A stretch of DNA of 64,000 nt from positions 778,674,809 to 778,738,808 of the forward strand of contig CM057339.1 in NCBI GenBank assembly GCA_030015575.1, given 5' to 3'. Source of the stretch: Agapanthus africanus (taxonomy: Eukaryota > Streptophyta > Magnoliopsida > Asparagales > Amaryllidaceae). Under the pieces are notes generated by a model, which saw only the letters and a program-made list of their open reading frames with translations, was not told the DNA's origin and did no database searches. Below, one piece after another: positions 10,975 through 22,544 of this stretch; position 1 is the first letter of the stretch; each line of letters starts with the position of its first letter. Position numbers and translations under genes: made by a program.

Positions 10975-11560
10975 ACTAAAACAGCCCTACGTGTTTAACA
11001 CGTGAGTGCCTATATGCAACGCATATAGGCACAACAATTAAAACAATTGCTAGGCTAAAACAACCCCACGTGTTTAACACGTGAGTGCCTATATGCAACG
11101 CATATAGGCACAGAAATTAAAACAATTGCTAGGCTAAAACAACCCCATGTGTTTAACACGTGAGTGCCTATATGCAACGCATATAGGCACAGCAATTAAA
11201 ACAATTACTAAGCTAAAACAGCCTCACGTGTTTAACACGTGGGTGCCTATATGCAACACATATAGGCACATCAATTAAAACAATTGCTAGGCTAAAACAG
11301 CTCCACGTGTTTAACACGTGAGTGCCTATATGCAACGCATAAAGGCACAACAATTAAAACAATTGTTAGGCTAAAACAGCCCCACGTGTTTAACACGTGA
11401 GTGCCTATAGGGAACGCATATAGGCACGACAATTAAAACAATTGCTAGGCTAAAACAACCCCACGTGTTTAACACGTGAGTGCCTATATGCAACATATAT
11501 AGGAACTGCAATTAAAACAATTGCTAGGCTAATAAGTATCACGTGTTAAACACGTGAGGG
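10975..11560. repeat. 79-bp tandem array with CACGTG and TATATGC palindromes
   Basis: Seven full units and part of an eighth. The motif ACGTGTTTAACACGT recurs at 10989, 11068, 11147, 11226, 11305, 11384, 11463 and 11541, giving steps of 79 bases (the last 78). Each unit has three inverted repeats: CACGTGTTTAACACGTG, TGCCTATATGC-AAC-GCATATAGGCA, and CAATT-AAAA-CAATTG. Units differ by a few substitutions. CACGTG is the G-box core bound by plant bHLH and bZIP factors; whether these sites are bound is unknown. Confidence 0.9.
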
Positions 11561-11871
11561 CACTTCCCTACGTAGAATTAAATTCTACTCAATAAGGAAC
11601 CAATCCAACGGTGATTAAGCATAAAATTAAATTCTATTGAACTTTTAAATGTGAAATGATATTTTCTGTTAAACAGAAAGTTGGCGGATCAAAGATCCCA
11701 TAAGTTGGAAAATATTTTTCATATCTTTTTAAACAAAGAAAGATAGTGCTCCGTTAAACCAAGCACCCTTGGATTAAAAATCCAACGGTGATTAAAAATC
11801 ACCAATCTACAGAATTTAATTCTCCTCAATGAGAGATTTCCTAAAACTAATTAACAAACTTCTCTCCACTA

Positions 11872-11878
11872 TATAAAG
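11872..11878 (+). promoter_or_regulatory. Candidate rightward TATA box
   Basis: TATAAAG in CCACTATATAAAGAACCC, followed about 40 bases later by a purine (GA)n tract and then the palindrome-rich sequence. It resembles an LTR or gene promoter, but no downstream plus-strand coding frame is recognised. Confidence 0.35.
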
Positions 11879-12499
11879 AACCCAAGATTTCAAGCTAAAA
11901 AAAAGGGAGGAAAAAAGGGAAAAAGAGAGAGAGAGAGAGACGACTGCAGAGAGAGAGAGAACTCCTCAGAGACTTAAAGAATATACAGTGAGAGAATTTA
12001 ATTCTCAAAAGAAAAGACTTGTTCTCTTGAAACACCAGGTAAAGAAAAAAACAAAAGACCGTTCTTTGCATCTTTAAGGGTTTAACCCTTCATAGAAGAA
12101 CTTATTTCTTTCTTTTGTTGAGATCTGCAGAAGCAAATCTCCCCACAAGTTGAGAATTTAATTCTCATTGGGGAGATTCTGTCATGCAGATTCAAAGCCT
12201 AGAGAAAAGAACCGAGTTCAAAGAGTTTAACTCTTACAGGAAAAAACCACATGCGAATTTAATTTCTCTGAAACTAGGGTTTAACCCAACAAAAAGAATG
12301 TAATTCTTGCAAAGAATAAAGGGAGAACTTGATTCCTCAGAATCACAGAAGAACGGCCTGGTGATTCGTTAGTGTTTAACACTATAACAAGACCTCACGT
12401 GTTTTCCACGTGAGTGTTTCTAATGAACAAAAGAAAACGGCTGAGACTGCCTCATGTGTTTCCCACGCGAGTGTTTAAAAAAGGAGAAATGAACACTTC

Positions 12500-12960
12500 T
12501 TAGGATAGACACGTGTTTTGCACTCTACCCTCAATCAAGTACTTAGCACTTCTGTAAAAGGAAGAGGAAATAAGATAAGAGAGCATTGCCCCCATTTGGG
12601 GCGTCTCACGTGTTTTACACGTGAGCACTACGGGAACTAAGTGTTTAGCACTTACATAAAGGGAGAGGCAATAAAGCCAAGGGGCAGAACCCAACTTTGG
12701 GGCACCCCACGTGTTTCACACGTGAGCGCCACAAAAATCAAGTGCTCAACACTTATATAAAAGGGAGAAATAATTGGGCAGTACCCATATTTGAGCACCT
12801 CACGGGTGTCACGTGAGCGTCACGCAACCCTGGTGTTTAACACTAATCGGGTGACTCACGTGCACCACATGAGCGCCACGGAAATTTAGTGTTTAACACT
12901 ACTCCAGTGCCCACATGGAATGCACATGAGCATTGTATGCTTCAGCATTTAGCATTGTTG
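12500..12960. repeat. Degenerate ~100-bp repeats ending in CACGTG palindromes
   Basis: CACGTG-type palindromes recur at about 12510, 12607, 12708, 12801 and 12857. Each is followed by GTGAGC-GCC/ACT and then an AAGTGTTTAGCACTT-type stem with a TATAAA(A)GGGAGA tail. These are diverged tandem copies of a unit related to the 79-bp array's palindrome. Confidence 0.6.
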
Positions 12961-14149
12961 GGTAATTATAGAGACCCAAATCTAACCCAAATTGACTAAT
13001 TCTTCTAAAATCAAAACCGATCTGTGTTCATCATTCCCTAAATTGATCTTAGTCCCAAACATAACTAATGATCTGTCAAATGATGATATCCAAAATAAGG
13101 TTCATCCCACATCCCCTAAATTAATCTTAGTCTCCAAAAATGACTAATAATTCTTAGATGATCCACCATGATCTTTTCCCTCCGACACGGGAATTGGTTC
13201 AAGGGTATATCTCTCCACACCTCTGATACATGTCGTTATAATTTTTCAACGTCTTCAGAGAGGTGGCGGATCCCAACAACCAACTGCTCTTCGGTGCATT
13301 TTCCAAACTGACGTGCACCCCCCAGATCAAACCATACCCGTGTCTCCCATATCATCGTTGCTCATCCCGACACGTAACAAATACACGTGCGCGCAAGATA
13401 ATCTACGGACCATAACGTCCTTAAGCTAAACTCTACGGACCGTAACGTTCCTAAACTAAACTCTAGGGACCGTAATGTCCTCAAACTACTACGGACCAAA
13501 ACGTCCTCAAACTAAACCCTCACCTCAAAAATGGTGATCTACGGACCGAAACGTCCTTAAACCAACAATGGACCGTAAAATCCTTAAACTGAAACAATGG
13601 AGCCCAAATGCTCTTTTGTTGGATCTGAATTATCCTAAAACCCTGTTAAGTAGATCTTAGTCTCAAATTGGACTAACGTATCCATAACAAAAATTTAAGC
13701 TGATCTTAATCTTAAACGAGATTAATGATCCTTAAATCAACCCAAACCCAAATCTAAGATATACGGATTTGGACTAATCCACGCCCTACGGGCGACAACA
13801 TAAATTAGTCTCTGTATACAATCCACAGGCAACCAAAAATAAAACAAACACACACGACACGAGGTGAAATTCCAGAGCAGGAGAAAGTGGTTATCGTGAT
13901 GCGGTAACATAATTAACTGCAGGGGCTTGCGCCTGTAGGGAAGAGCGTCCCCACAATCAAAAACCCTCGCAAACGAGGGGGAATCTGACGAAGTCTGCTA
14001 CAACGGCCGCATCCGTCCAAACCTCCGATACACGCTGCTATAAATCAACTTAGTATCTTCGAAGAGCTGGACAGATAAACCTAAATAGCATCTGCCCCTA
14101 AATTCAGGCAAGACGACCTTCCCGGCTCGTCCCCGTTTTCGGCGGTAAA
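12961..14149. repeat. Non-coding stretch with diverged minisatellites
   Basis: No gene seen. At 13403-13600 a unit of about 30 bp (CTACGGACCGTAACGTCCTT...AAACTAAA) repeats roughly six times with drift (13403, 13433, 13463, 13488, 13539, about 13565). At about 13030-13160 a block with CCCTAAATTGATCTTAGTC is duplicated. Short palindromes continue, such as CCCTCG-CAAA-CGAGGG near 13966. The boundary with Copia A near 14150 is where protease similarity stops. Confidence 0.5.
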
Positions 14150-15315
14150 CAGCTTACAAATGTAAAATCATAACCTTTTTTAGAAAGTAAAGATACAGAA
14201 ATGATATTACAAGTTAGACTAGGTACACATAAACAGTTACGTAAAATCAAAATCTGCCTACTTGTCAATCCTAGATGATATTCTCCTACGGATACAGCGT
14301 CCACGCTCATTCCGTTAGCAACCCTGAAAGTCATATCATCTGTCTTGATAACTCTATGGTTTCTCAGAGCCTGTAATGAATTACAAATATGAGATCCTGA
14401 TCCGGTATCTAGTACCCAGGAAATAGAGTTAATTGACAGACAGTTTTCAATCATAAACACATCTGAAGCCGAACCCACAACGTGCTTCGAACCCTAGTTT
14501 CTGGGTTTCCAAGCCCTGCAGTCTTTCTGCTAATGCCCTTTCCCGTGACAATAGATACATTCCTCCTTCCGTACTGTTAGCCTCAAAACTTTTGCCCCGC
14601 CCTTTCCCTCTACCTTATTAACACAGCCCATCGGCTTGGTGAAGGCCTTCTTCTTCTCTCCCTTGGCTTTCGCCTTGGATCTAGAAGAGTAAGATTCCCC
14701 AATAAGTAGAGCGGGTGTCTCCCTGTATTTCTGCAGGGTGCTCTCAGCACTTCTCAATATGTTGAGGAGTTCTGGAAGTGTAACTTTCTTCCCTTGAATG
14801 TTGAAATTCAAGATAAACTGGGTGTAAGTAGAGGGGAGGGACTGTAGAATCAAGTCAGTATATAACTCGTTATCCAACGTGATCCTAAGGTCCGCAAGCT
14901 TTTTAATATAGCTAATCATCGTAAGGACGTGGTCCCCTACAGATGACCCGACAGCCAACCTCGCCTGAAACAATTTCTTTGAGGTCTTATATCTTGCGAT
15001 ACGAGATTGCTCTCCATTTAAATCTTTGGTATGGAGGAAGATGGAAGCTAAGTCCATCTTCTCGTATTGCTTCTAATGTTCGTAATCTATTGAGGCCAAC
15101 ACAAGTCACTTGGCTCTCGCACTGTCTTTTTCCCATGTCTTACGGATATCAACATCCGCGACGGTGGAATCTGGACCTGGGACGGCGGGGGCTTTGGTAG
15201 TAAGGAGGTAGCCCAGCTTGTTATAGGTAATGGCCATCTGAACATTCCTTAGCCAATCATAATAGTTTAGCCCAGTCAATATATTATTATCTAGCAGTAA
15301 GTTCAGCCCGGTCAT
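14150..15315 (-). pseudogene. Copia A gag and protease relic
   Basis: Minus-strand Ty1/Copia polyprotein, probable start ATG at 15313-15315 (MTGLNLLLDNN...). Order: gag N-terminus with LTGLNYYDWLRNV; the gag core KKLFQARLAVGSSVGDHVLTM and LILQSLPSTYTQFILNFN (about 15000-14800); a basic linker; a CX2CX4HX4C zinc knuckle (CIYCHGKGH then QKDC, about 14550), whose Trp codon has become TAG; and an aspartic protease with SWVLDTGSGSHICN (about 14420-14380) and ISVSLLSKKGYDF. All parts are in one frame, broken only by nonsense codons (at 15106-15108, another before 15057, one at the zinc knuckle and one just after it). Similarity ends abruptly at about 14150, so integrase, reverse transcriptase and the 3' LTR are missing. 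The DTG active site itself is intact. Confidence 0.85.
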
Positions 15316-17370
15316 TTTGGTCGCTGCAATTAGAAGAGAGAGAAGAAACACACAACATGATTCTCTTGCAAGTTTAGATTGGTTATTAGTTTATCTAAAC
15401 AGTATGGCTCCCACTGTTTCTCGAATCCTCCTTCAAACCATAAAAAAAAATTAGTCAGGATTAATCTCATCTTACAATTCTTGCTTAACCTTTCGGCCAG
15501 GCTAGTGTTGGTACTTCGAGAGAGGTTTTTCAACGCTTTCGCGAAGTTCCTTAATTATATAACCTATTTTTCATGGAAGCGTAGCCCCGCTAACACCGTT
15601 CTAGACACCTACTTGGTTTATAGCATTGATTGTTTAGTGAAAAAATCTCCCGAAGAGTAGCGGATACCACAGTAGGATCGGGATCCAAATATCATCGTAT
15701 GACAACCTTGAAGGAATCCTACCAAAATCATCACACTCCAAATGGTATGCAACACTAGCAAGTTTCAATTATATTAGAAACTCCCGATGTGGATTTTTGC
15801 CCCAAGCTCTTATGACCTTGACGAAGGCTAACATATCATAAGGCGCAAGTCAAGTTCTACCCGTCATTATCCAGGTTAATTTGAACCCACCCGTACATAC
15901 CCTTGACGAAGGCCAAAATAGTTGTACGACTGTCCCAAATCAACGCATCTATCTATGCTACAGATGAATACTCAGCAGCTACCAATCACTATGCCTTGGC
16001 GAAGGTCAAAATACATAGCTTGAATACTACTGAATACCCATCTGAAATGACGGAGGGTAACGGATGGTTTTGGCGAAACCGTGAACGTAATGAACTTGAT
16101 ATAGTCAAAAGAACTATGATAGCTTTTAAAAGGAGTGGTTTAGGCTCTGCATTTAAAAGTTGTTTTTCAAGAAAACCAAGTGGTTTTGAAATTGTTGCAA
16201 CGATTCAAACTTTGGTTTGTTTTCCTGGCATTAATCAATGTTAATGCGGTCCCATCATTTAACCCTATCATTGAAGAAAAGAAATGAAAATACAACATAC
16301 ACTTATGACATCCGCATTCGCCACAAGGTCTCGTCATGCACCGTTAGGTTACTTAACTAACGGCAGAGCGGGGGCTGGACTAGCGCGGGTGCAAAATATA
16401 AGCAACGTTTATTATATATAACATATATATATATAACCATTCGTCTCACGCAATAATAGGCATTCTAAATCATAGATGAATATATTGGATATACTAGGAA
16501 TTCCGTGTTTCTTTTAAGCCCAGAACGAGAGACGGATTCCACGGTCACGATGAATAGCCAAACCCCACCCTAGACCCCTACGGGTGCGGCAAACTACCCG
16601 CCAAGTTCCCGAAGTGAAGCAACCTCCTTCAATAAAATGAGTAGGCCACTCGGCACTTCAAGAACCCGATAGTTTGTGCACCCCACCTTGGGTCTATCCT
16701 AAGTGCTAGAAACAGTAAATGAAATAATACAACGGCGGCTACAACCTCAACCCGGATGTGCCCCGCAAAATAATATTACATCACATTTACAAATTTACAT
16801 GAATGAAAGAAAAGAAAATACTCTTTTCGCATCCTCCCGGCTATTCATCCACGATGATCCAATACTCCATATCCACAAACCATCACAATACAGATATGTG
16901 CAACCCCCACTAATCGAAGTATAGAGATAAGCAGACGTTTAGCATCATATATTCAAACACAGAATCACATTAGCCAAGAACTTTAGATTTTCGATCGATA
17001 AACTAATCCGTGTCTATCCCATGGACAATCCAGTACACAAACAAATCTGAGTAGAAATCACATATGTCAAAAATCACAATTCCTCTTAAAGACCCACAGA
17101 AGAAAATCGGACCGAGTCGGAGTTGATTCGGCCGCGGAACGGCGGCCAAACACGCTGTTTTGCCACGGTTCCACAGCGGTATTGGGGATCTACGATCTCG
17201 TTTTTCTTCTGTGTTCTTAGAAAAGCCTGCTTGTATTTTTAAGGCCAATTAAATAATTTTTAGAGCACTTTTGAAAATCGACAGCAAGTATGGTTTCGGA
17301 TCGTGATTTCGTGCAATTTTCGTCGATCGAATTTCTAACTACTTGCTAACTAGATAGTTAAGGTTTAGTA
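15316..17370 (-). mobile_element. Copia A untranslated leader
   Basis: About 2 kb between PBS and gag with no supportable gene. It aligns by eye with the Copia B leader at 37936-38540 on the other strand. Shared blocks include TTTGAAGGA(G/A)GATTCGAG...GGGAGCCAT (15400-15440 reverse; 38425-38460 forward) and the 'TCAAG...CACAT/TATCG(G/A)GAGTTTC' block (15780s; 38250s). This shows A and B belong to one family. Confidence 0.6.
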
Positions 17371-17383
17371 GGCTATGATACCA
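17371..17383 (-). other. Copia A primer binding site (initiator tRNA-Met type)
   Basis: The minus strand reads TGGTATCATAGCC, one base from the usual TGGTATCAGAGCC complementary to plant initiator tRNA-Met. It starts one base after the LTR end at 17385, and fixes the adjoining LTR as the 5' LTR of a minus-strand element. Confidence 0.85.
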
Positions 17384-17384
17384 C

Positions 17385-19201
17385 TGTAAGTCGATGTCGC
17401 GCACCCCGCAGGTTCACGGGGAGGCGGAATTTACAAAAAACGATTTTTTCGAGCTTCGCAACACGGACTATAACTCCAGGATCAATAAAGAAACCTTAAC
17501 TAGCAAAACTATCTAGGAGTTTCTAACTACTATGCAAAGTGTTATACCTCCTAGAACCTTGTCCTTCGGGTCTTCTTCTCCTCCTCCTCTTCTTTAGCTC
17601 CTTGAAAATTGGATCGAGCTTGCAACGTTGGCCTCCTCACGTCAAAGAGGATCACCCGAGAGTATGTGCTTTAAGCTCCAACCTTTAAACCGAGGTAATT
17701 AGGATACCTAGTTCGCTAAGCTAAGTAGCTTAGGCGATGTAGAGAATGATTATGGATTAATTTGTCTCAAGGACCCTAGGTTTTTCAACACATGAGAGCT
17801 TTTAGGGTTTGAGGAAGAAGAAAAGGAAACTTAGAGAGAGAAAGAAAAATAGCAAATGAACTAAGGTTAGCTTGTGTGGAGAATGGCTCATCTCTTCACT
17901 CATTGAAGCATGGATTATATTCTCATAGAAAATAGCCACCATACTTCAATAGTGAACACAAACTAACAAACAACTATAAAGAGCCATGCTTCACCCATGC
18001 CAATAATATCTCTCCAATTTCCACCTCATTAATCTATTTCCCAAAATAGATAATCCAAATAATGAGGTATCTCTTTCTTGAAGCATGTCATGTAAAATTA
18101 CAAGAATGCCCTCACCGTATATACATACCCATATTCATATTCTGAAAAATACGAATACAAAGAGACGAAAATAATCCAATAATATAATACCAGGATTTGT
18201 CTTAAACCAAAGCCCGCTAGTATTATCCGCCCGAACATCATCCATGTAGCCAGTATACGTATGTGATCAAAACACTGCCGTAAAACCATACGGCCTCTAC
18301 ATCATTTCGCCCGAAGCAGGGAAACCCTCTGTTTGGGACTCTAAAGATTCGACAGTACGCTGGCAGTGGGTTTAACCATAAGCATGTCAGTAGTACTAGC
18401 TGCACATAACGGCTACCCAGGTATCTATCGATAAGAAGGCCGATGAGCAAACTCATCCGAACTCCTATTGAGCCTATCTGTGACAATCTCCGTACAGTCT
18501 GGTCTGTTCGTCTAAGATACTCGCATATCGGGCCTAGGAGCGGTAACCGTCAGACCCATAATAGCGCAATAAGTCGTACCGGGATAGAGCCCAAAACATC
18601 CTGAGAAAGTACTGGAGTACCTACTAGTAAATCTCGCTTGCCCTAACCAGCGACTTTGTGTAATGACTTTTCGAACACAGCGCAATATCAACCCCCAATA
18701 CCGAGAGAGACGAATCCTATCTAACCACTACTACCTCCCAGTGCTCCGGGACTGCACCCAACCACTACCTGTTTGCACGACTCATTTGAGCCACGGTAGG
18801 ATAGTGATGTAAGTACAGTGGGAACACACTCGAGATAAATAGTGATGTCAAGTCAACGGACTATGCTGCACTCATGCCACCTGGGAACAGCTACCTGATG
18901 ATAGGTATAATACCAACCAGCAGTTCCCAACGAGTCCGTCCAGTGTAACTCATAACCTAATGAGCACATGTATACTATCTCCAGTACGACATACTAATGG
19001 CTATGGGACAGACCATCTCCCCTGTTGGGATGAGAAGCGTATACACCAGTCTACTCTGGAGTATCGATGGCCCGTCTCGATAATCCTACGACTAAGGACC
19101 TGTATAAGAATGTGCTTATAGACTACCCAGCCCTACTAGTATGACTGCCATCACAACACTGGTAGTCAAAGCAAAGATCATAAGGGATCTACCAATATGT
19201 A
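17385..19201 (-). mobile_element. Copia A 5' LTR, first part (interrupted by the Gypsy complex)
   Basis: On the plus strand it begins TGTAAGTCGATG at 17385, and it resumes at 37758-37935 after the Gypsy insertion. Without the insertion and one ATGTA copy the LTR is about 1.99 kb, close to Copia B's LTR (1936 bp). Blocks match in reverse complement: GTATACACCAGTCTACT...GAGTATCGATG near 19037 against the 41830 region, and TAGACTACCCA...ACTGGTAGTCAA near 19110-19168 against 41700-41780. No gene inside. Confidence 0.85.
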
Positions 19202-22200
19202 TGTCACGACCCGAAAAGTACGGAACGTGACTGGCACTTAAATTACAGAACGTCACGAGGCGTACGTAATCTAAGTAAGCCAAAACCCAGAAATCAAAAC
19301 CAAATAGAGCATTGGAGTGAAGGAAAACCAAATTATTGAAAGAGATTTTAAATCAATTAAGTCACTTCAAGCTTTTTATAAAAACAACACCATTTTCCGG
19401 AAATTCCGGCAGAGTCTCCTTTGTAAATACAGGCCCCAAACGGGTACAAAATAGGAATATATGAATGGCATGAAATAAGGCATCCCCAAGCGGGAGCTAG
19501 CTCTTGGCCCAAGGCGGACTCAAAATCACACGCAATATAAATATCATCACTGTGCAAAATAAGCATAAAAAGGCATAAAGAAATAAAACATCATGTCGGC
19601 TCAAGTGAGCTCGACCCCGAGATACAACATATAAATATACAAATCTCACCGTCTCGTCTCTAAGTCGCTAATACAATAATACATGTGGTAGATATGGTAG
19701 ATGGAGTACACTAGATACAATAATGATATAAGTGGCAACAAAATAACTCCGGAACCCACCTACGAACAAGGCTACGAGTCTAAGCAAAAGGAGCAAAAGA
19801 GGAGGTACGCCCGCCGCTACTGTGCTGACGGGTCAGACCTGCAAAACACTGTGGCACGACGGGGGTGAATTACCAACTCGTGAGTAATAAGTAATATCTA
19901 ATAAGGCTATCGTAAGCATGTACACAATGGTGTCACAACTTACAAATACTAATATGATGCGAAGTAATAATATGTATGCAACATGTATGCAATAAACAAT
20001 ACGAGATTTGAATATAATTAACATGGAAAATCTATATTCTTATCTTATTAAACTTCTGTAAGATAGCTTTAGTTTCATCAAGGAAATCAATATAAATCTG
20101 TGTCAAGCATCGACACTAAATATGAATATCTCAATTACCCTGGGCTCCGGCAATCCGGACAGGCCCAAAAATATCTGATCTATGGCTCCGGCAAATCCGG
20201 ACTGGCCCATATCATCAAAACTCAAGACTACGTCGGTATCCTCCGGATATCTGCCGCGTCATAAATAACCGGTCGGTAGTGTTCCCCTGCCAGGCTCAAC
20301 GCCATCATATACGACCATCTTGCCCCGGGGTACCACACCGGGTTCACCATGCACCCACAAACGGTTCCTCCTCCTCCTCAAATCGGGTGTAAGATACTGC
20401 TCAAGCACCGATAAATCTCATGGTGGACGATAGATGCATCATATCATGAGAAAACCGCAACTTACATTTTTTAAATGGTAATACGTTTTTAAATCCTTGC
20501 GGTTTCTCCAAATCCATAAATCTCATAAATATGGAAATCCTCGATAAAATTAGAATACATGAATATCTATGATATTAACAATATGCAATGTGATGCGGAA
20601 ACTAGAAAACTCTGCAAGAACAATGATGCAATAAGATATGTGCAAATGACTAGCAATCCGATGTATTCATATTGATGAATTAAATATATCAAATGCAGGT
20701 TTATTAAACAATAATTGGCGCAAGTGATAAGATGCGGATTTAAGCAAGTTATAAATTGTTCGTGGTATAGCAATTACCAAGGCGTGTGTGTTCCCATAAA
20801 TAGTGACCGTGCAGCATAAACCAATGGTAATAGTGCGAGTGTCCTATGAGGTACTAGCACAGTATATATACATATGATAAATGATGCAATGCAACGGGGT
20901 AATTAATTAGGAACTACGCATATAATTATAAGTACTAAACTACATTCTAACTATCGGGCGTCATGCGCCATCCAAACGATTTCCCCCGTAGATATGTACA
21001 TCTACTCACCGGAACGCCTCCTCTAGTCTAATCCAATCATCGCCTTTCCTTTTCGCGCCGCGTCCGATGTCTCCGCAACCGATCCTAGAATTTACACAAA
21101 GCAACACATATAAGGCTAAAATCCTGCAAAAAACGCGATATTAAAACCATACGAGAAACTAGCGTCGCAAGCTAACGCGTGTGCACTCGAAACACCGAAA
21201 TGTGTATGCTATCGTCTGAAACTACCATGACGCGCTGTGATACGCAGCAAACACTAAACCCAAACTCATAACGTACGTGTCATGAAAGTATAAAAGTATT
21301 GAAAACAAGGTATTTGGTTCCAGATTTTGATACAAGTTGAATTAGGAAAAGTTGCGTGTACCAAAGACCTGCATTATATAGTAGACACCAACAGCAAAAC
21401 ACCCGACACCCAGGTCCCTACTTTGGCCGCAAATTGCGGCCAGAACAGATAAAATTGTGGCCAGAAATGGGAATGGGGTCCTCGTGTCTCGTGTGTGTGA
21501 TCTAAGTCTAGTAAACATGCTCCAGCAAATGCAACTTTTCCTGAAGCAACCGGGTTAAGAGCAGATCACAAAACTTGCACAATTCTTAACTAAAATGCTA
21601 ATTAACACTAATTTAATACAATATGGTATTTTAGTGAAATCTGGTGCAAGGACTTGGATTAAACGACACTAACAACATTTAATTAAGCTAACCAATCCAT
21701 AAAACCCCTAACTTTGCCTAATCTCCACTTAAACCACAAAATTAGCACTAAAACCTCACTTAAATACTACTTTAAGCTAAATAACTATAAGTTTAGTAAA
21801 AATGTAATTCGAGTAAGCTTTATACCTCAAATTGGTTTAGTGATGGCTCAAACTTGCTAACCTTGCCTTCAAAGGCAAAGACTTGCCTCAAGAACCAACA
21901 TGAGGGGTGATTTGCATGAGGTTTTGTGAAGAAAGATGGATTTTTGATGAAGATGAGCTTGGATTAATGAAGAAGAAGAAGAAGAAAATATGAAGGGGAG
22001 GGGCTGCTCGGGCTGGGGCTGCTGCTGCTGCAAAAGAGAGGGTAAGAGAGAGAGGGAGAGAGAGGGGGAGAGTGTGTGTGTGTGTGAGACAAGGTCAAGG
22101 CTTCCCATGCCCATTTAATGCCCCATGCCTCTCCAATTTCATTTCTTTTTCTTATTTCTTAAAATGTTTGGGTAATTAAAAAGGAAATGATAATCAAGAA

Positions 22201-22490
22201 GGAAAATAAAAAGGAAACATGTTACATTGTTAACCTAGGGTAAAAATTGTGTTGTGCATGCTAACTAAATTTTGCTTAGAAAATAATAGTTAAGGAAATT
22301 TGATAAATATTTGAACAATAAATTAAATATTAATTAAAAAACACAATTATATATATAATTACATATTTTCACAATTAAAATTAGATTTATTCTGGTCTAT
22401 GTGGAAATAGCAATTAACGAGATTTATGAAAAACACGCATTATCGCTAATTAACGCGAAAATAAGCTAAACGAATTTTCAAGACGTTACA
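19202..22490 (-). mobile_element. Gypsy LTR1 (3' LTR of the complex)
   Basis: 3289 bp. On the plus strand it runs from TGTCACGACCCG to AAGACGTTACA. It holds a compound simple-sequence tract at about 21968-22085: (GAA)n, (CTG)n, (GA)n and (GT)n. It differs from LTR2 and LTR3 at several shared sites near its start (ATTACAGAACGTCACG against ATTACGAAACGTCT), so LTR2 and LTR3 look closer to each other than to LTR1. Open frames inside are not supported as genes. Confidence 0.9.
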
Positions 22491-22506
22491 ATCTTCCCCC
22501 TTAAAG
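22491..22506 (-). other. Polypurine tract of internal copy 1
   Basis: The minus strand reads CTTTAAGGGGGAAGAT directly before the LTR start TGTAACG. It primes plus-strand DNA synthesis in LTR elements and fixes the element's orientation. An identical tract is at 30345-30360. Confidence 0.85.
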
Positions 22507-22544
22507 AAATTCGGTCCCCGAATTTAAAAATCTAGCTACCCATA

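Larger units (their letters stand above)
10276..12901. repeat. Palindrome-dense region with TTWAA-centred perfect inverted repeats
   Basis: At least fifteen different perfect or near-perfect 13-17 bp palindromes, most centred on TTTAA or TTAAA. Examples: GGGATTAAATCCC (10410), TGGAATTAAATTCCA (10455), GATCTTAAAGATC (10472), GGATTTAAAATCC (10616), GAGAATTAAATTCTC (10739), GTAGAATTAAATTCTAC (11572), TTTCTGTTAAACAGAAA (11663), GAGAATTTAATTCTC (11992), AAGGGTTTAACCCTT (12076), TGAGAATTTAATTCTCA (12151), AAGAGTTTAACTCTT (12221) and TAGTGTTTAACACTA (12370 and 12887). Others have short loops: CAGAGCCAAGCTCTG (10365), TTGGATTAAAAATCCAA (11769), GGTGATTAAAAATCACC (11787). No protein or known element is recognised here. 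Confidence 0.8.

Noticed and set aside
10975-11560. CRISPR-like array
   Set aside because: The whole 79-bp unit repeats with no variable spacers, and the context is a plant nuclear genome.
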